The notes below the pieces were generated by a model. That model saw only the letters and a list, made by a program, of their open reading frames with translations. It had not been told where the DNA came from and searched no databases. The position numbers and the translations under genes are program-made. A DNA stretch of 64,000 bases from NCBI RefSeq assembly GCF_027580225.2, contig NC_073354.2, forward strand, positions 20,667,001 through 20,731,000, given 5' to 3'. Of the stretch, positions 46,450 through 57,419 are shown piece by piece; the stretch's first letter is position 1; every line of letters begins with the position of its first letter. Source of the DNA: Misgurnus anguillicaudatus (Eukaryota; Chordata; Actinopteri; Cypriniformes; Cobitidae).

Positions 46450-49000
46450 ACTTTAAAGTGTATGAATTATAATGAAAAATTAATGTAACACGCATACAGA
46501 CACACCAATCATGCACGTTGAGGGGGCTTTTCCCATCCGCATCTCAATCACATCCCAGTGGCAGATTATAAATAGCACACATGACTGAGAATAAATAGGA
46601 TGGAACCCTTTCCAGCAGCATCAAACCGTAGTCTGATGTGTGCCATCTTAATACAGTTCCTCTAAATTTAGGCATCTCAATAATACATCAGGCCGGGTCT
46701 CCACTCTTAAAATAAAACCCAAAAATAGTCATCTAAAAGTTTTATAGACACAGAGTATTTTTGACTCCCCATCTTTTGTGCTTTCCTCATCTTTTCTTTT
46801 TTGCCTTGTACTTTTGTTTCATATAATTCAGTGTCAGCGCAAAGACATAGGAGACAGAAAAGCCATTGCTGATACTGCACAGCCATTATCACAGCTTCAC
46901 GAGAGATAAACGCTATTATCAACATTTCACTGAACCCAGCCGTGGCTTTGCTAATGGCTCTGTATGTAGCATTGTGTGATAAGAAAAAGCTGACATATGA
47001 AATCCATTCAAAAGAGCTTAAGAATTAAAGATGTGCCCTGTGTGTCCACAATGTTAAATAGACATGGTGGTCGACGTAAATGAATGTAAACACAGCAGTA
47101 GATAGAGTCTTTTTGAACGAAATGTAGATCATTTGAGACTTTGCTTTTTCAATGCACCCAGCAGATGGAGCCTTTGCTATGTAAAAATGCCATTTCTCTA
47201 ACTTGTTTTAGACTTAACCACAATGTAGTACAGCGGATGGTGGTGTGTTATTTTTGGATCAAGAGCTTTTGTTCTGCATGATGAGAACATCTGTTGGAAG
47301 AGCACCTTGCGCTCGGTTTTGCCAAAGCTGCATATATCCCATGACCCTGCGACTGAAACAAGACCCTTTTTGTCCCTTTTCCCAGATGAGTGTAAGCTGC
47401 ACCAAAATAGACAATATTTATAATATAGTTCATTAATTATATTGCATCAGGTGGATTCATGTAACAGAATCTCAACCTTGAACCGGTGAGTGCAATAAAA
47501 TATTCAGGTCTGAAAACATCTCTGCTTACCAAACAGAAAAGTGGATTTTTCACAGATGTTGTTGTTGACAACTCTGTGGCTTAGACCAATGAGATGCAAT
47601 TGGGCGCAGCTACATTAGTGGTGCTGCATTGGTTTTGTTTATAGGGATTATCCCCTCCAGTCCATTTCAGTTGTTCCATATGGCCAAAAAGGCCTTGGCT
47701 TCAGCTGTGCCGCAGCATGGGAGCCACGGTTAAGTTTGTTATTGTCCCAACTCAGGCTGAATGCGGTGCTACAAATCTCGCAAATGCAGGAAAGCGTCTG
47801 CTAATATTTTGTTTATCTTCATACACTAACGAATGCAAGTTGTTTATTTCACCCCGCATTACAGTACGTCTTCATAATTTATTACAAAGCTGTCACGGTG
47901 AACTTGCATATCTATAGATTTGTCTAGGCTAAAAGTGGACCCCACTCTCTCCTCCTTCCAAGAGCAGGAGCTGAGTAGAGCGATTTACAGGCTGTCGGGT
48001 TGGCTTTGTTCCTGTGTAAGTCAAGTCTCGGTGGAGAAGAGACGCATCAGTGCTCCAAATGGCCCCGGCCGTCTCATTGCATTATCTTCAAATGGCACGT
48101 CTGATGGAGAAGTTACAAAACAGCTCTCTAGCTTCTCTTATTTAAAGATACCTCCGTTATTAACATGGACTGCAGCCTAGTATCCTGTATCTTTCAGTTA
48201 CTAGAATTTCCTCTCTTACAATGTTTGCGAATTTGCACTTTAGGTCACACATGGGTGTAAGTTTGCTATATTCTGGGAATTGACTCATCCCATAGCTACA
48301 ATACCAACACATTCATACTGGGTCACATATTATAAAGAGAAATTAAGATTTGAAACTGAACTAGAGTCGAGCAAAAGATGTGAGAGAATCATTGAGGGGA
48401 AAGTGGCAACTTTATGTTTTCATTAATCACTATATAAATATTGATGGGGTTGTAATCACTAGTTTTGATTACTGGGGGTTACCTCCCCCATCCCCCTAGA
48501 AACTAAACCACTGTGTATTATACACACAAACCTGTTAACACATTCATGAATGCCTACACAGAAACATCCATGCGCACATTTGGTTTCCTAGTGTTATAGA
48601 CTTCTATTATTGTTATACAAGGCAAATAATATTTTCTATGCTCTCCCTCTTTACGTAATTTATGTAAAAAAGTAAAATTATGATATTTTGAGCAATGTTT
48701 TTAACCAAACCAAACCAGCACAATTGACTTATTCATCATATTATTTTTCCTATAATGGAAGTCAATGGTGCTTCAGTTTCTTGCTTCATTACAAATTTCT
48801 TCCTTTGTGGTCAGCAGAACAAAGACATTTATACGGATTATTAAGGCAGTATTTTCCATCGGTTTAAACTTTGAGCTTTTGCAAGGAGCCAGATTTTTCT
48901 GCCTCAGCATATTTCACTACATATTTCAGCATTAAGGGTGTGGGTTAGATTCCCAGGGAATACACATACTGATAAAATGTACACAGTCAGAAAAATTTTG
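46450..49000. other. intergenic DNA, mostly unique
   Basis: No gene recognised. A fragment of the 20885 family core is at about 48730-48840 (TAATGGAAGTCAATGGTGC). The block 47930-48180 is less AT-rich than its surroundings and has no repeat match here; it is a candidate conserved non-coding block only. Confidence 0.5.
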
Positions 49001-49457
49001 TCCGTAGCTGTATCTGGGGGGTGCACCTTTCAAAAATTATACATTTGTACCTAAAGAGATCTTATAGGTACATATGAATACCAAATGTACAAATGGTAGC
49101 ATACATATTAGGAACTTTTTAAAGGATACTGTCAGTGCCTTTCTGAGCCTTTTTGGGGCCCTAAGCAGAATTTGTTTGGGGGCCACCTTCACCCCAATTT
49201 TTTTATAAAAAAAATAAAATTACAAACATTTATATAAGAACAAAGTTGCACATTTAAGTAAGGGCTAAAATTAGCATTAGGTAGAAATCAAATTATATGA
49301 ATCATAACACAGTTTTTATTGTATGAATTATATATAATTATTATTTTTTAGAGCTATGTCTTTGATTGTTTAATTAACATTAATGACACAGATTAAAGTA
49401 GGTTAATTGAGGTTACTGTCTCTTTAAGAGAAGCACAGACCTGGTTTCTGCCTAATC

Positions 49458-50011
49458 TATAGACCGTTTCAGCAGTAACAAGATAAACAAGCGGCTGTCG
49501 CGGTCCGCACATAACTTCCGGTAAACTCCACTAATAATAAATAACAACAAAGTACTTTAAACGTAGTTTATTTGTATAACACGCAAAAAAACAACACATA
49601 GATTACCTTGGAAACCAAAACATTTCACTGTAAAAAAAACTTTGCTGCCTTAAATTTTTTTTGAATCAACTCAGATTTACAAGTCATGTCAACAGAATTT
49701 AGTTGTCACAACTTATAAAATATAGTTGAGAAAAGTCAACTTAAAATTATAAGTAATAACAGCTCACCTGGAGTTATAACAACTCATCTCTAGTCAAGAT
49801 AAATAATAGGAAGTTGAAATGACTTGTAAATCCGAGTTGATTCAACAAAACATTTTAAGGCAGCAAAGTATTTTTTACAGTGTTGTTATTTTCGACAAGG
49901 CATTTGTTAAAGAGATCAGTTTAGCAACAAGTCAGACCATTAAAAAAACGAAACCGGAAGTAAAGTTCGGATCCAGACGTGTATCACGTGCATCCGATGA
50001 AACCGTCTATA
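49458..50011. mobile_element. inverted-repeat element, TATAGACCGTTTC ends
   Basis: A 554-bp element with ends TATAGACCGTTTC and GAAACCGTCTATA. Subterminal blocks ACATAACTTCCGG and CCGGAAGTAAAGTTCGG are also inverted. It is interrupted by 49626-49882. Confidence 0.75.
49626..49882. mobile_element. foldback MITE, CACTGTAAAAAA ends
   Basis: Left arm CACTGTAAAAAAAACTTTGCTGC then TTGAATCAACTCAGATTTAC; right arm GTAAATCCGAGTTGATTCAA then CAGCAAAGTATTTTTTACAGTG. The arms are strongly complementary over about 60-70 bases. No coding capacity. Confidence 0.85.
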
Positions 50012-50939
50012 CATAAACCTAAGACATAAACAAATGTTTTTATTGGAAAAATAATACTGTGGAGATCATTTTGTTTGTATGTGCCCTGTCAAGAACAGAA
50101 AAATTTTATGTTTGCTTGCTTTCTGAAACGCGTCTCTCCATGTGTGCACTACTGAGTGCACTTAAACGCCCGCGCGAACACACAGACGGAGGACGAATTA
50201 CAAACGGTGCAGCATATAAACATTAAGTTGTTTTTCAGTGCTCTATTCCTCAAATGTATGTTAATGAACTACAGTATGACACACAGTAGCGTAACTCTCT
50301 CTAAAGTTTAAACATCAAGTGTTCTGATCTCTAAAGGGCATAGTGAGGATAACGTCTGACTGGAGCTAGTTCGGACACATTCAACCGCATGTGCGTCCAG
50401 AAAGATGCTCCCTTTAGCACCTTTTTGTGGGTTAAATTAATTAAAATCACTTAAAATGTTAACATTTGCAAGCCTTTGAAACAGGTGCAAATGATAAACT
50501 TTTCCTATTTAAATTGGCATATTGTTTATTTGCGTGTCGATCACGGATCAACAAATTAAACATACTGTAAATAATCATGCAAACATACCTTTATCTTGCT
50601 CTTTTTTCTCCTCCTTTTTCTTCTTTCTCTTTTCGGTACCAGAGGGATAACTTACATCCTTATTTGTGACATGGCTTAATATTTATTACAGTGACGCGCA
50701 CTTGCGCACCGGCGCAAATTGTCAATGCACGCAAGGTGTCTATATTGCGCATGACTCAAACGCTAGCACTGCAGACACACAGCAGTTGTCTGCAAATCAG
50801 TTTTTTTTGTCTTGAATTATTCATTCGTATTCATTCATTCATTTATATTACTTTTTTAAGTTATTTAATTGTAAAAAAACAAAAACAGCCGCTTAGTTCG
50901 CTTATGCCTCAGGCCGGCCCTGGATAATACTGCCCTAGA

Positions 50940-50990
50940 CAGCTTTTTTTTTTATAAAAGTGTCTGCCAAATGCATTCATGTACATGTAT
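50940..50990 (+). mobile_element. SINE tail fragment
   Basis: TAAAAGTGTCTGCCAAATGC matches the SINE tail at 12287-12330, here on the plus strand. Only the 3' end is present. Confidence 0.5.
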
Positions 50991-51094
50991 TAACAAATAC
51001 TGTATATTGACCTACACAGCAATCTACTTTAAAAATGTACATAATTTAAAACAGTGTAAAAAAAGATTTGTGTTTCAGTACTTTGAACTTGAAA

Positions 51095-51142
51095 AAATCA
51101 GTTGCATCAGTTAAGGGTCTGAACACTTTTGCAACGCTCTGT
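51095..51142. mobile_element. possible Tc1-type end fragment
   Basis: GGGTCTGAACACTTTTGCAA followed by CGCTCTGTATA resembles an end of a fish Tc1-like element. It is solo and short. Confidence 0.35.
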
Positions 51143-51547
51143 ATAATATGCAGCCCCGGACACGTAATTTTGATTGACATGAAGCTTCATTAATTGACAG
51201 TTTAAACAGCAACAAGTTTTTCACATTAAACTGACTGACTGACAGCCTATCCGACCTTCACTTTTCCCAAGCAATTTATCATCCTTATCCTCACTGTGTA
51301 ATTTATCTGGCAACACTGACAGAAAATACATGTTTACACTGCAGCTCTTCTAGAAAACACATTTTGATATTCCACTTTTCTAAATTACATCTCGAGCAAA
51401 CCGTGTCAACCAACAGCAGCAAGTTGACAGCATTTCCCCTGCACATTTTTATTGATTTAACCCTTTAAGAAATGCGCACTCAAACAGTATTTACTTGGAT
51501 GTTTACCATCTTTGCAAAACCTTTAAAAAATTAAGAAGTGAATAAAA

Positions 51548-51551
<4 letters not shown>

Positions 51552-51586
<35 letters not shown>
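51552..51586. repeat. (TA)n microsatellite
   Basis: At least sixteen TA dinucleotides, directly abutting the left end of the 51585 foldback element. A shorter ATATATAT lies at its right end. Confidence 0.95.
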
Positions 51587-51588
<2 letters not shown>

Positions 51589-51838
51589 GAGTTTCGATGC
51601 AAAACGAGATAAATCCATTTTTTAACATTTTTGTCAAAACATGTTTATTATTATGTTTTCATGTTAGTTTTTGTTTTATGGTGCTACTTAGCTGTTTTTT
51701 TTAAGTTATAAAGGTTTAAATCAAAACAAACCAACTGCAGTTGCATTAAAATTAATTGGAAAGCACAACCAAAAACAGAGAGTTCTAAACAATTAAAAAA
51801 AAAACGGTGGTTATCTCGTTTTGCAACGAAACTCTTCA
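51585..51838. mobile_element. foldback MITE in a TA tract
   Basis: Left arm TGAAGAGTTTCGATGCAAAA then CGAGATAA; right arm TTATCTCG then TTTTGCAACGAAACTCTTCA. A single mismatch lies in the terminal 28 bases. It is inserted between TATATA flanks, which fits a TA-target superfamily. Confidence 0.85.
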
Positions 51839-52373
51839 TATATATATTTATCTATCGTCAATAAAATTAAAACAATGATTTATATTTATCAGTACGAGAT
51901 GATTCTCTTCTCTCATTATAGAGTAACTATGGGGACATTATTGTTGTTGCTAGGTCTGATATTTTTAGCACAACTATACTGAGTGTAGTAAACTCACAGA
52001 AATTAATAAAATGAAATATCACATGACACATATCAAGTGTCAAATATAAGAAAAGAAATTGTTGTTACTTACTGTAGATTACCTGTTAATAAAATCAGAT
52101 GACAGCAGATTTATAAACAGAGTGCTTCACATTTATATCAGTTAATATAAAAGAAAACATGCATGTGAAACTAACTCAATTCAAACTATTACAGCCCAGG
52201 TTTTGGCAGAAGTGTTTGTTTTCCGACTGGAAAAGTACACATGTATATCACAGTTGTGAATTAATAGGGTTTAATCTGTGCAGAGTTATAAAATAATGGT
52301 GCCACTGAAATCATGACATAGACCAATTATTTCTGCAGACAAATAAGCACCGGATATGATTCAGTAGTACATT

Positions 52374-54889
52374 TTTATTTAAAACTAAAAAAGTTGCAAT
52401 AAATTAATTCAATGCACAATATATCGTACATTTTGGTATGTGATGCATACATTGTGCAACAACCTCTGATTACTCAAATATACATTAATGGCTTTTTCCA
52501 GACAAACAATAACACTTATTCTGTTCTGACAAACACGTATACTTATCCCTATAAACATTTTGTCATACTCTGTACACACGGTAAGACTGTCAAGAAGGCA
52601 GATATTGATATGTACATTCATGCAATACAATTCTAGTATCTTTGTACAGTATAATACACATATATCTTCAATACATATATATGATGTTGAACAAGTGAGT
52701 GGCTATACAGTGGAAGATATTTAATGGATGAGAAAAAATGGATGTTTGTTTACAGCTTGTATACTTTGTTAGTTTAAAAAGCTTGTGATTCATTGCTCAA
52801 TGTTACTACAGTATGTATGAACAATTGCATCACTGCTATACATTTTTTTTTTAATACAAGATCCTGTGTACAAAATAAAAAAATATCTGAATAAACCAAT
52901 GGAGAGCCTTAGTCTAATGTTGTTTGAAGCATCATGTCTTTCAAACAAAGACCAACACAACATTAATGAGTTCAAAATGAGCATCAGCATTAACTGTTGA
53001 TGTACCATCCCTAAAAAAATAAGTCCCTATAGAATTTCAAGGAGAGAAGACTCCATAATAAACCAAAAAAGATGACAGGAGAATAAAAATCCAGACTGAT
53101 ATTCTCACTGCATACTAGTGTGCTGTTTCCTTTTACATATTAATTTCGGTTTTGTGTGTATGATTGACTAATGTAATGTATGATCTGGCATCTTAAAAGA
53201 CATGTATTTCCATTGCTTTGTTAAAATCTAAGCCATATTGCACAGTACATAATGTTCACTTTCAACTTAAAGGGACATTCCACTTTTTTGAGTTAAACAT
53301 TTGATTTTTACCATTCCGGAATCCACCCAGCCGATCTCCGGGTCTGACGCCAGCACCCCCAGCACAGCTCAGCACAATCCACCGAATCTGACCAGACCAC
53401 CAGCATCTCACCAAAAACAACCAAAGAGTTTCTATATTTTTCCTATTTAAAACTTGGCTCTTCTGTAGACACACCGTGCACTAAGACCGACGAAAAATTG
53501 GTTACTTTCAATAGCAGGGAACTATTTTCAGGCATTGCGTAGTATCACTACGCATGCTGCAGCCATGTTACGGCAGCAAAGTACTTGATTATTACGCCAG
53601 TTTGAGAGTATAGTTCCTAGCCATATCTGCCTAGAAAATTGCAACTTTTAATTTTCTGTCGGTCTTAGTACACGATGTAACCACAGAAGAGTCAAGTTTT
53701 AAATAAATATCAAAACTCCTGCTATTTTTTAGCGCAATGGTCTAATCAGATTCAATGGACTATGCCAAGCCATGCCAAAAGTGCAGACCCGGAGATGGGC
53801 CGAATGGATTCCAACACGGTAAAAATCAAGTGTTTAACTCTAGGGAAGCTGGAAAATGAGCATATTTTCAAAAAAAGTGAAGTGTCCCTTTAATGTTTCA
53901 TTTTCTTGTGTAACATGTAATTTGACTAATAGGTTAAACATTATGGATATAATTTGCAATAATAATACAGATATAATAATCTGTAGGGAACTGGCCAGCC
54001 ACAGCAAGGTCACCTCAAGGGTATCTGTTCATTGTTATTAAATATAACCTAAATAAAATAATAGCATAACACAAATCCAATTAACCTGTATTGTTTTGTT
54101 CGAATGTATGTATAATGTTGTCTCTCACATGTAAACTACACCATCACCGTAATTTAGGCTCCTAAAATATACATATACATTATATGTACGTATAGAACGA
54201 TCAGACTAAAATCACCACTAACATTTAGCAATGTTAGTGCTAGCATTATACCTTTGTATTGACAACATGCAACCCAAAATGTCAGTCCTTTTCAATTGCA
54301 TAGTAACACATTATAAGCAAAAATAACTGGGGGCAATTTCAGGCAGAACGTGTCATTTATATTTGGTACACAAAAAGCAGGATGAGCCAATCCATTTGGA
54401 TCCTCTAACAATATGTTTACGGGCCAATACATGTACACGAAGTGAGGAAACCCTTTATTTATAACGAGGGACATTGCAGAGACTAAGTTTAAGACAGGAA
54501 AACATCACTGCATTCAACAGAAAGTGCATGCGTTTCATTTTGTTGTTGGTGTCGTATATTGTCCTCAGAGGAGCCTCTGGGGCATGACAGTCTGAGTCTT
54601 GTGATACTCTTCTAACTGTCAGCATCTTTAAGTCTCAGTGTCTCCCTAAACCTTGCATATACTTGCCTACACACACCAGTCATTATCTATTTACTTTTAT
54701 ACTTACTTTATGTAGTAGTCTCTTGTTAAACATATTATTATATCCCCAGAAGGGCAACCACGTGGGTTCAGTTTCTAAAATTCTGCTTCATACATTTTTC
54801 CCCATCTCATAAACCTAAACAGAGAGATGGCGGTGCCATAGGATACAGAGTTTCATCTGTGCATGTCTTACTTTACTTTAGCATGGCCA
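52374..54889 (-). other. prima1: prima1 3' UTR (extent uncertain)
   Basis: The sequence directly downstream of the prima1 stop on the minus strand is non-coding and AT-rich. Minus-strand AATAAA candidates are at 54459-54454 and 52379-52374. The nearer one gives a UTR of about 430 bases; the farther gives about 2.5 kb and would include the TTAA element at 53271-53889. Which is used cannot be told from sequence. Confidence 0.4.
53271..53889. mobile_element. TTAA foldback element, AGGGACATTCCAC ends
   Basis: A 619-bp element between TTAA at 53267-53270 and 53890-53893, with ends AGGGACATTCCACTTTTTT and AAAAAAGTGAAGTGTCCCT. Long inverted arms include CCGATCTCCGGGTCTG, TAAGACCGACGAAAAATTG and their complements. 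It is related to 62529-63246 and to fragments at 10868 and 29216. Confidence 0.9.
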
Positions 54890-54989
54890 CTATACTCCAG
54901 TGTTATTGGTTTCCACCTGCTGTTTACATCGTGAGCTCATGGCGTACTCCCCTCGGCTTGTGCCGTTCTCCTCCTTTCTTAGGGGTTTC
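54890..54989 (-). CDS. prima1: proline-rich membrane anchor 1, last coding exon
   Basis: The minus-strand acceptor TTTTTTGCAG ends at 54990, and the exon starts at 54989 with one base completing a split codon. The frame reads KPLRKEENGTSRGEYAMSS, then RCKQQVETNNTGV and TAG (stop at 54892-54890). This closely matches the cytoplasmic C-terminus of PRIMA1 (human KPLRKDENGTSVAEYPMSA as I recall it). PRIMA1 is a single-pass protein that anchors acetylcholinesterase tetramers in neuronal membranes through an extracellular proline-rich segment. Only the tail after the membrane segment is here. The preceding membrane-spanning exon was searched for to the right and not seen, so it lies beyond 64000. 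The tail diverges from the human one after YAMSS. Confidence 0.9.
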
Positions 54990-54994
54990 CTGCA

Positions 54995-55221
54995 AAAAAT
55001 AAACAAAAGAGACGATATTTGTAATCTAACAGGACACAGAAGCACCAGTGACTTTCATAGTGGGAAAAATACTACTATGGAAGTGAATGGTGCTCGAAAA
55101 TGGTTTGGTTACAAACACAAACAATATATTTTAAGCAAAAAAAAACCCTGAATACTGATTTGTAACAACATGAGGGTGAGTAAATGATGACAGAATTTTC
55201 ATTTTTGGGTGAACTGCCCCT
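54995..55221. mobile_element. truncated TTAA foldback element (20885 family)
   Basis: The right end reads CATTTTTGGGTGAACTGCCCC then TTTAA, with the core ACTATGGAAGTGAATGGTGC. The left end is missing; the sequence begins close to the prima1 acceptor. Its right TTAA (55222-55225) also serves as the left TTAA of the next element. Confidence 0.75.
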
Positions 55222-55225
55222 TTAA

Positions 55226-56247
55226 CCCTAATAAGTTTGTTGGGGTCAATCTTACCCCCAAGCCACTTTTCTTTAGTTAAAAAACATGGTTCCCTTCATC
55301 TCAGTGGAATAAGATTTTGTGGCTTTTCCAGATTATCTGTCAAGATTCATATAAAAAAAAAAACGGGTCTTGATTCTGTCGTTCTAAAGAGGTGTAAAAA
55401 ATTACCAAAAGAGGCCCTTTGGGGGTAAAAATGACCCCAATTGAAATGAATTTCTGTGGCATTTTGTAAAAACAGACATTTTAAAATGCATCAAAAACTA
55501 AAATAAATTCTACTGTTTGAAATAATATTTATATGATATATGTCCTTTCTAATGTTTATATAATCATACATTTACAAAATGTATCACACTAAAGTGGTTA
55601 TTTGAGCAGTTGGCAACATCCAGTGAAATGAATGGGTCTCTACACTGAAAAAAATGATTCATTGAATTTAATCAATTTTTTTAAGGTAAGTGGTTGCAAT
55701 CAATTTATTTAAGCTACATTTAAACAAAAAAGATTAGTAACGTAAAATAAAATATAAAACTTTTGTTTAAATGTAGCTTAAATAAATTGATTGCAACCAC
55801 TTACCTTAAAAAATTTGATTAAATTCAATGAATCATTTTTTTTCAGTGTATGGGCATCTGCTGGTCAAAATTATTTATTTCCTAAACTGTTCTTTTATGT
55901 TTTTTTCTAAACACCAGATGACCAAATTTAACACATAACATCTAGATCAATATCTAAAAACAATTTAAATCAAATTTAGATCATAATTTGTGTGAAATTT
56001 TCATAAAAATTTGATATTTTACAGGCAAGCTAATGGTGTATTTGAGGAATTGAGTGGTAAACATGTACAAAAGTACTTCATAATATCTCCCAAAACATAG
56101 CATTAATGTATAGATGGCAAATAAACAAAAAATGTATTTATTATTTGTATCATTAAAATATTTTTTGTAATCACTCTTTTAATTTCTGGGGTCATTTTTA
56201 CCCCCAAGGAACTCGTATGTATACAGGTAAATAGGGGCTTATGAAGG
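55226..56247. mobile_element. TTAA element, CCCTAATAAG ends
   Basis: Between TTAA at 55222-55225 and 56248-56251. Ends are CCCTAATAAG and CTTATGAAGG (short imperfect inverted repeats). GGGGTCA..TACCCC blocks occur near both ends (GGGGTCAATCTTACCCCCA and GGGGTCATTTTTACCCCCA) and once in the middle. The palindrome 55643-55848 is inserted in it. Ends starting CC at TTAA are compatible with piggyBac. Confidence 0.65.
55643..55848. mobile_element. near-perfect palindromic MITE at TA
   Basis: CACTGAAAAAAATGATTCAT to ATGAATCATTTTTTTTCAGTG between TA dinucleotides. The arms of about 85-90 bases are almost perfect inverted copies with a short AT-rich loop near 55735-55755. No coding capacity. Confidence 0.9.
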
Positions 56248-57419
56248 TTAAATAAATAAATGTACTGAAGTACGTGTGTAACGAATGTGTGTAATGTATC
56301 TAAAGCAAAGCACAAATTGTCAAAACTAACACTGTCAAAACCTACTGATGCGCATAACAGTACGTAAGCAAAGGAAAAATTTAATCACTAATATATATAT
56401 TAACTGTGTTTTTTATTTTACTGTCTGTGTCATAAGCCCGTGTGCACGTTGCCTTCTGGACACTAACAAAGTCTGGGTGATAAACAGCAGCATAGGTCAT
56501 CAAAGTGAGTTATTTTGCAGTTTAAATGACTTCCCGCAAGCTATAATGGCCGCTAGACTCAAAGCTGTGGCATTCACCCCAGCACGTTTATTCTTTATTA
56601 CAGTTTGAAATATGCAACCTGCCTCCAGCCAACTGCCTTCATAACTGGATTAAAATCCCGAGCTGCTCAAACAGCGGCGCATGCAGATCCAATCTGTTGA
56701 TATTTTGTTAAATCATGTCAGTCACATGCTGATTTAATGGAAGATGCCTGAGGTAAAAGCTGGTTATATCATGAGATGGATGATGGGGGATACACATTTT
56801 GTAAGACACCAACATGAAAATGAGCAAATGGTTGGTTTGAATTAGATGAGGTGCATTTAATGCTTGAACTTTTAAGGTAAGATTGTATTGATGAAACGTG
56901 TACGAAAGGTGAGCGCACAATTTCCTACAAACCACATAAAGGTAGCTATTGACTACATTAATAAGCTAATGGAGTGCTCTAATACCAAGCATCCACATTA
57001 CTGAATAGTATGTTGAAGCTCAACAATACTTATGAGAGAAAAAATGCCCTTTAAAAGCTCCACAGTGAGGTTTTTATCAATACATTAGATAGTGCAAAAT
57101 ATTCTTAATATTTCAAAACAGACCTAACCTTAGGGTGTCCTCACATTATACCGAACAAAACCATACCCGAGTACATATTGTCCCCACTCTATGCCTTGTT
57201 TGCTCTCACACTACACTTATAAATATGTTTGTTGGAGATCATCATAAGTAGTTTTTACGGCTGTTTTGGTGTTAGTAGTAGTTAGTAGTTTTATTAATAT
57301 AGCTCTATATTACAACAGGTGTTGACCATAGTGCTGAACATAATTCAGTGATTGTAAGCTTTCTGTAGTAGGTGTAATTTAAGTTTTTTTTTTTTAAAAG
57401 ACTCGAGTAATTTCCCCTA

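Larger units (their letters stand above)
49133..50922. mobile_element. hAT-type element hosting two nested insertions
   Basis: Left end CAGTGCCTTTCTGAGCC followed by TTTTTGGGGCCCTAAGCAG; right end CTTATGCCTCAGGCCGGCCCTG. CA...TG ends and the GGGGCC..GGCC terminal blocks suggest hAT, but the 8-bp flanks (GATACTGT, GATAATAC) match only in the first four bases. The 49458-50011 element lies inside it, with 49626-49882 inside that. Confidence 0.55.
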
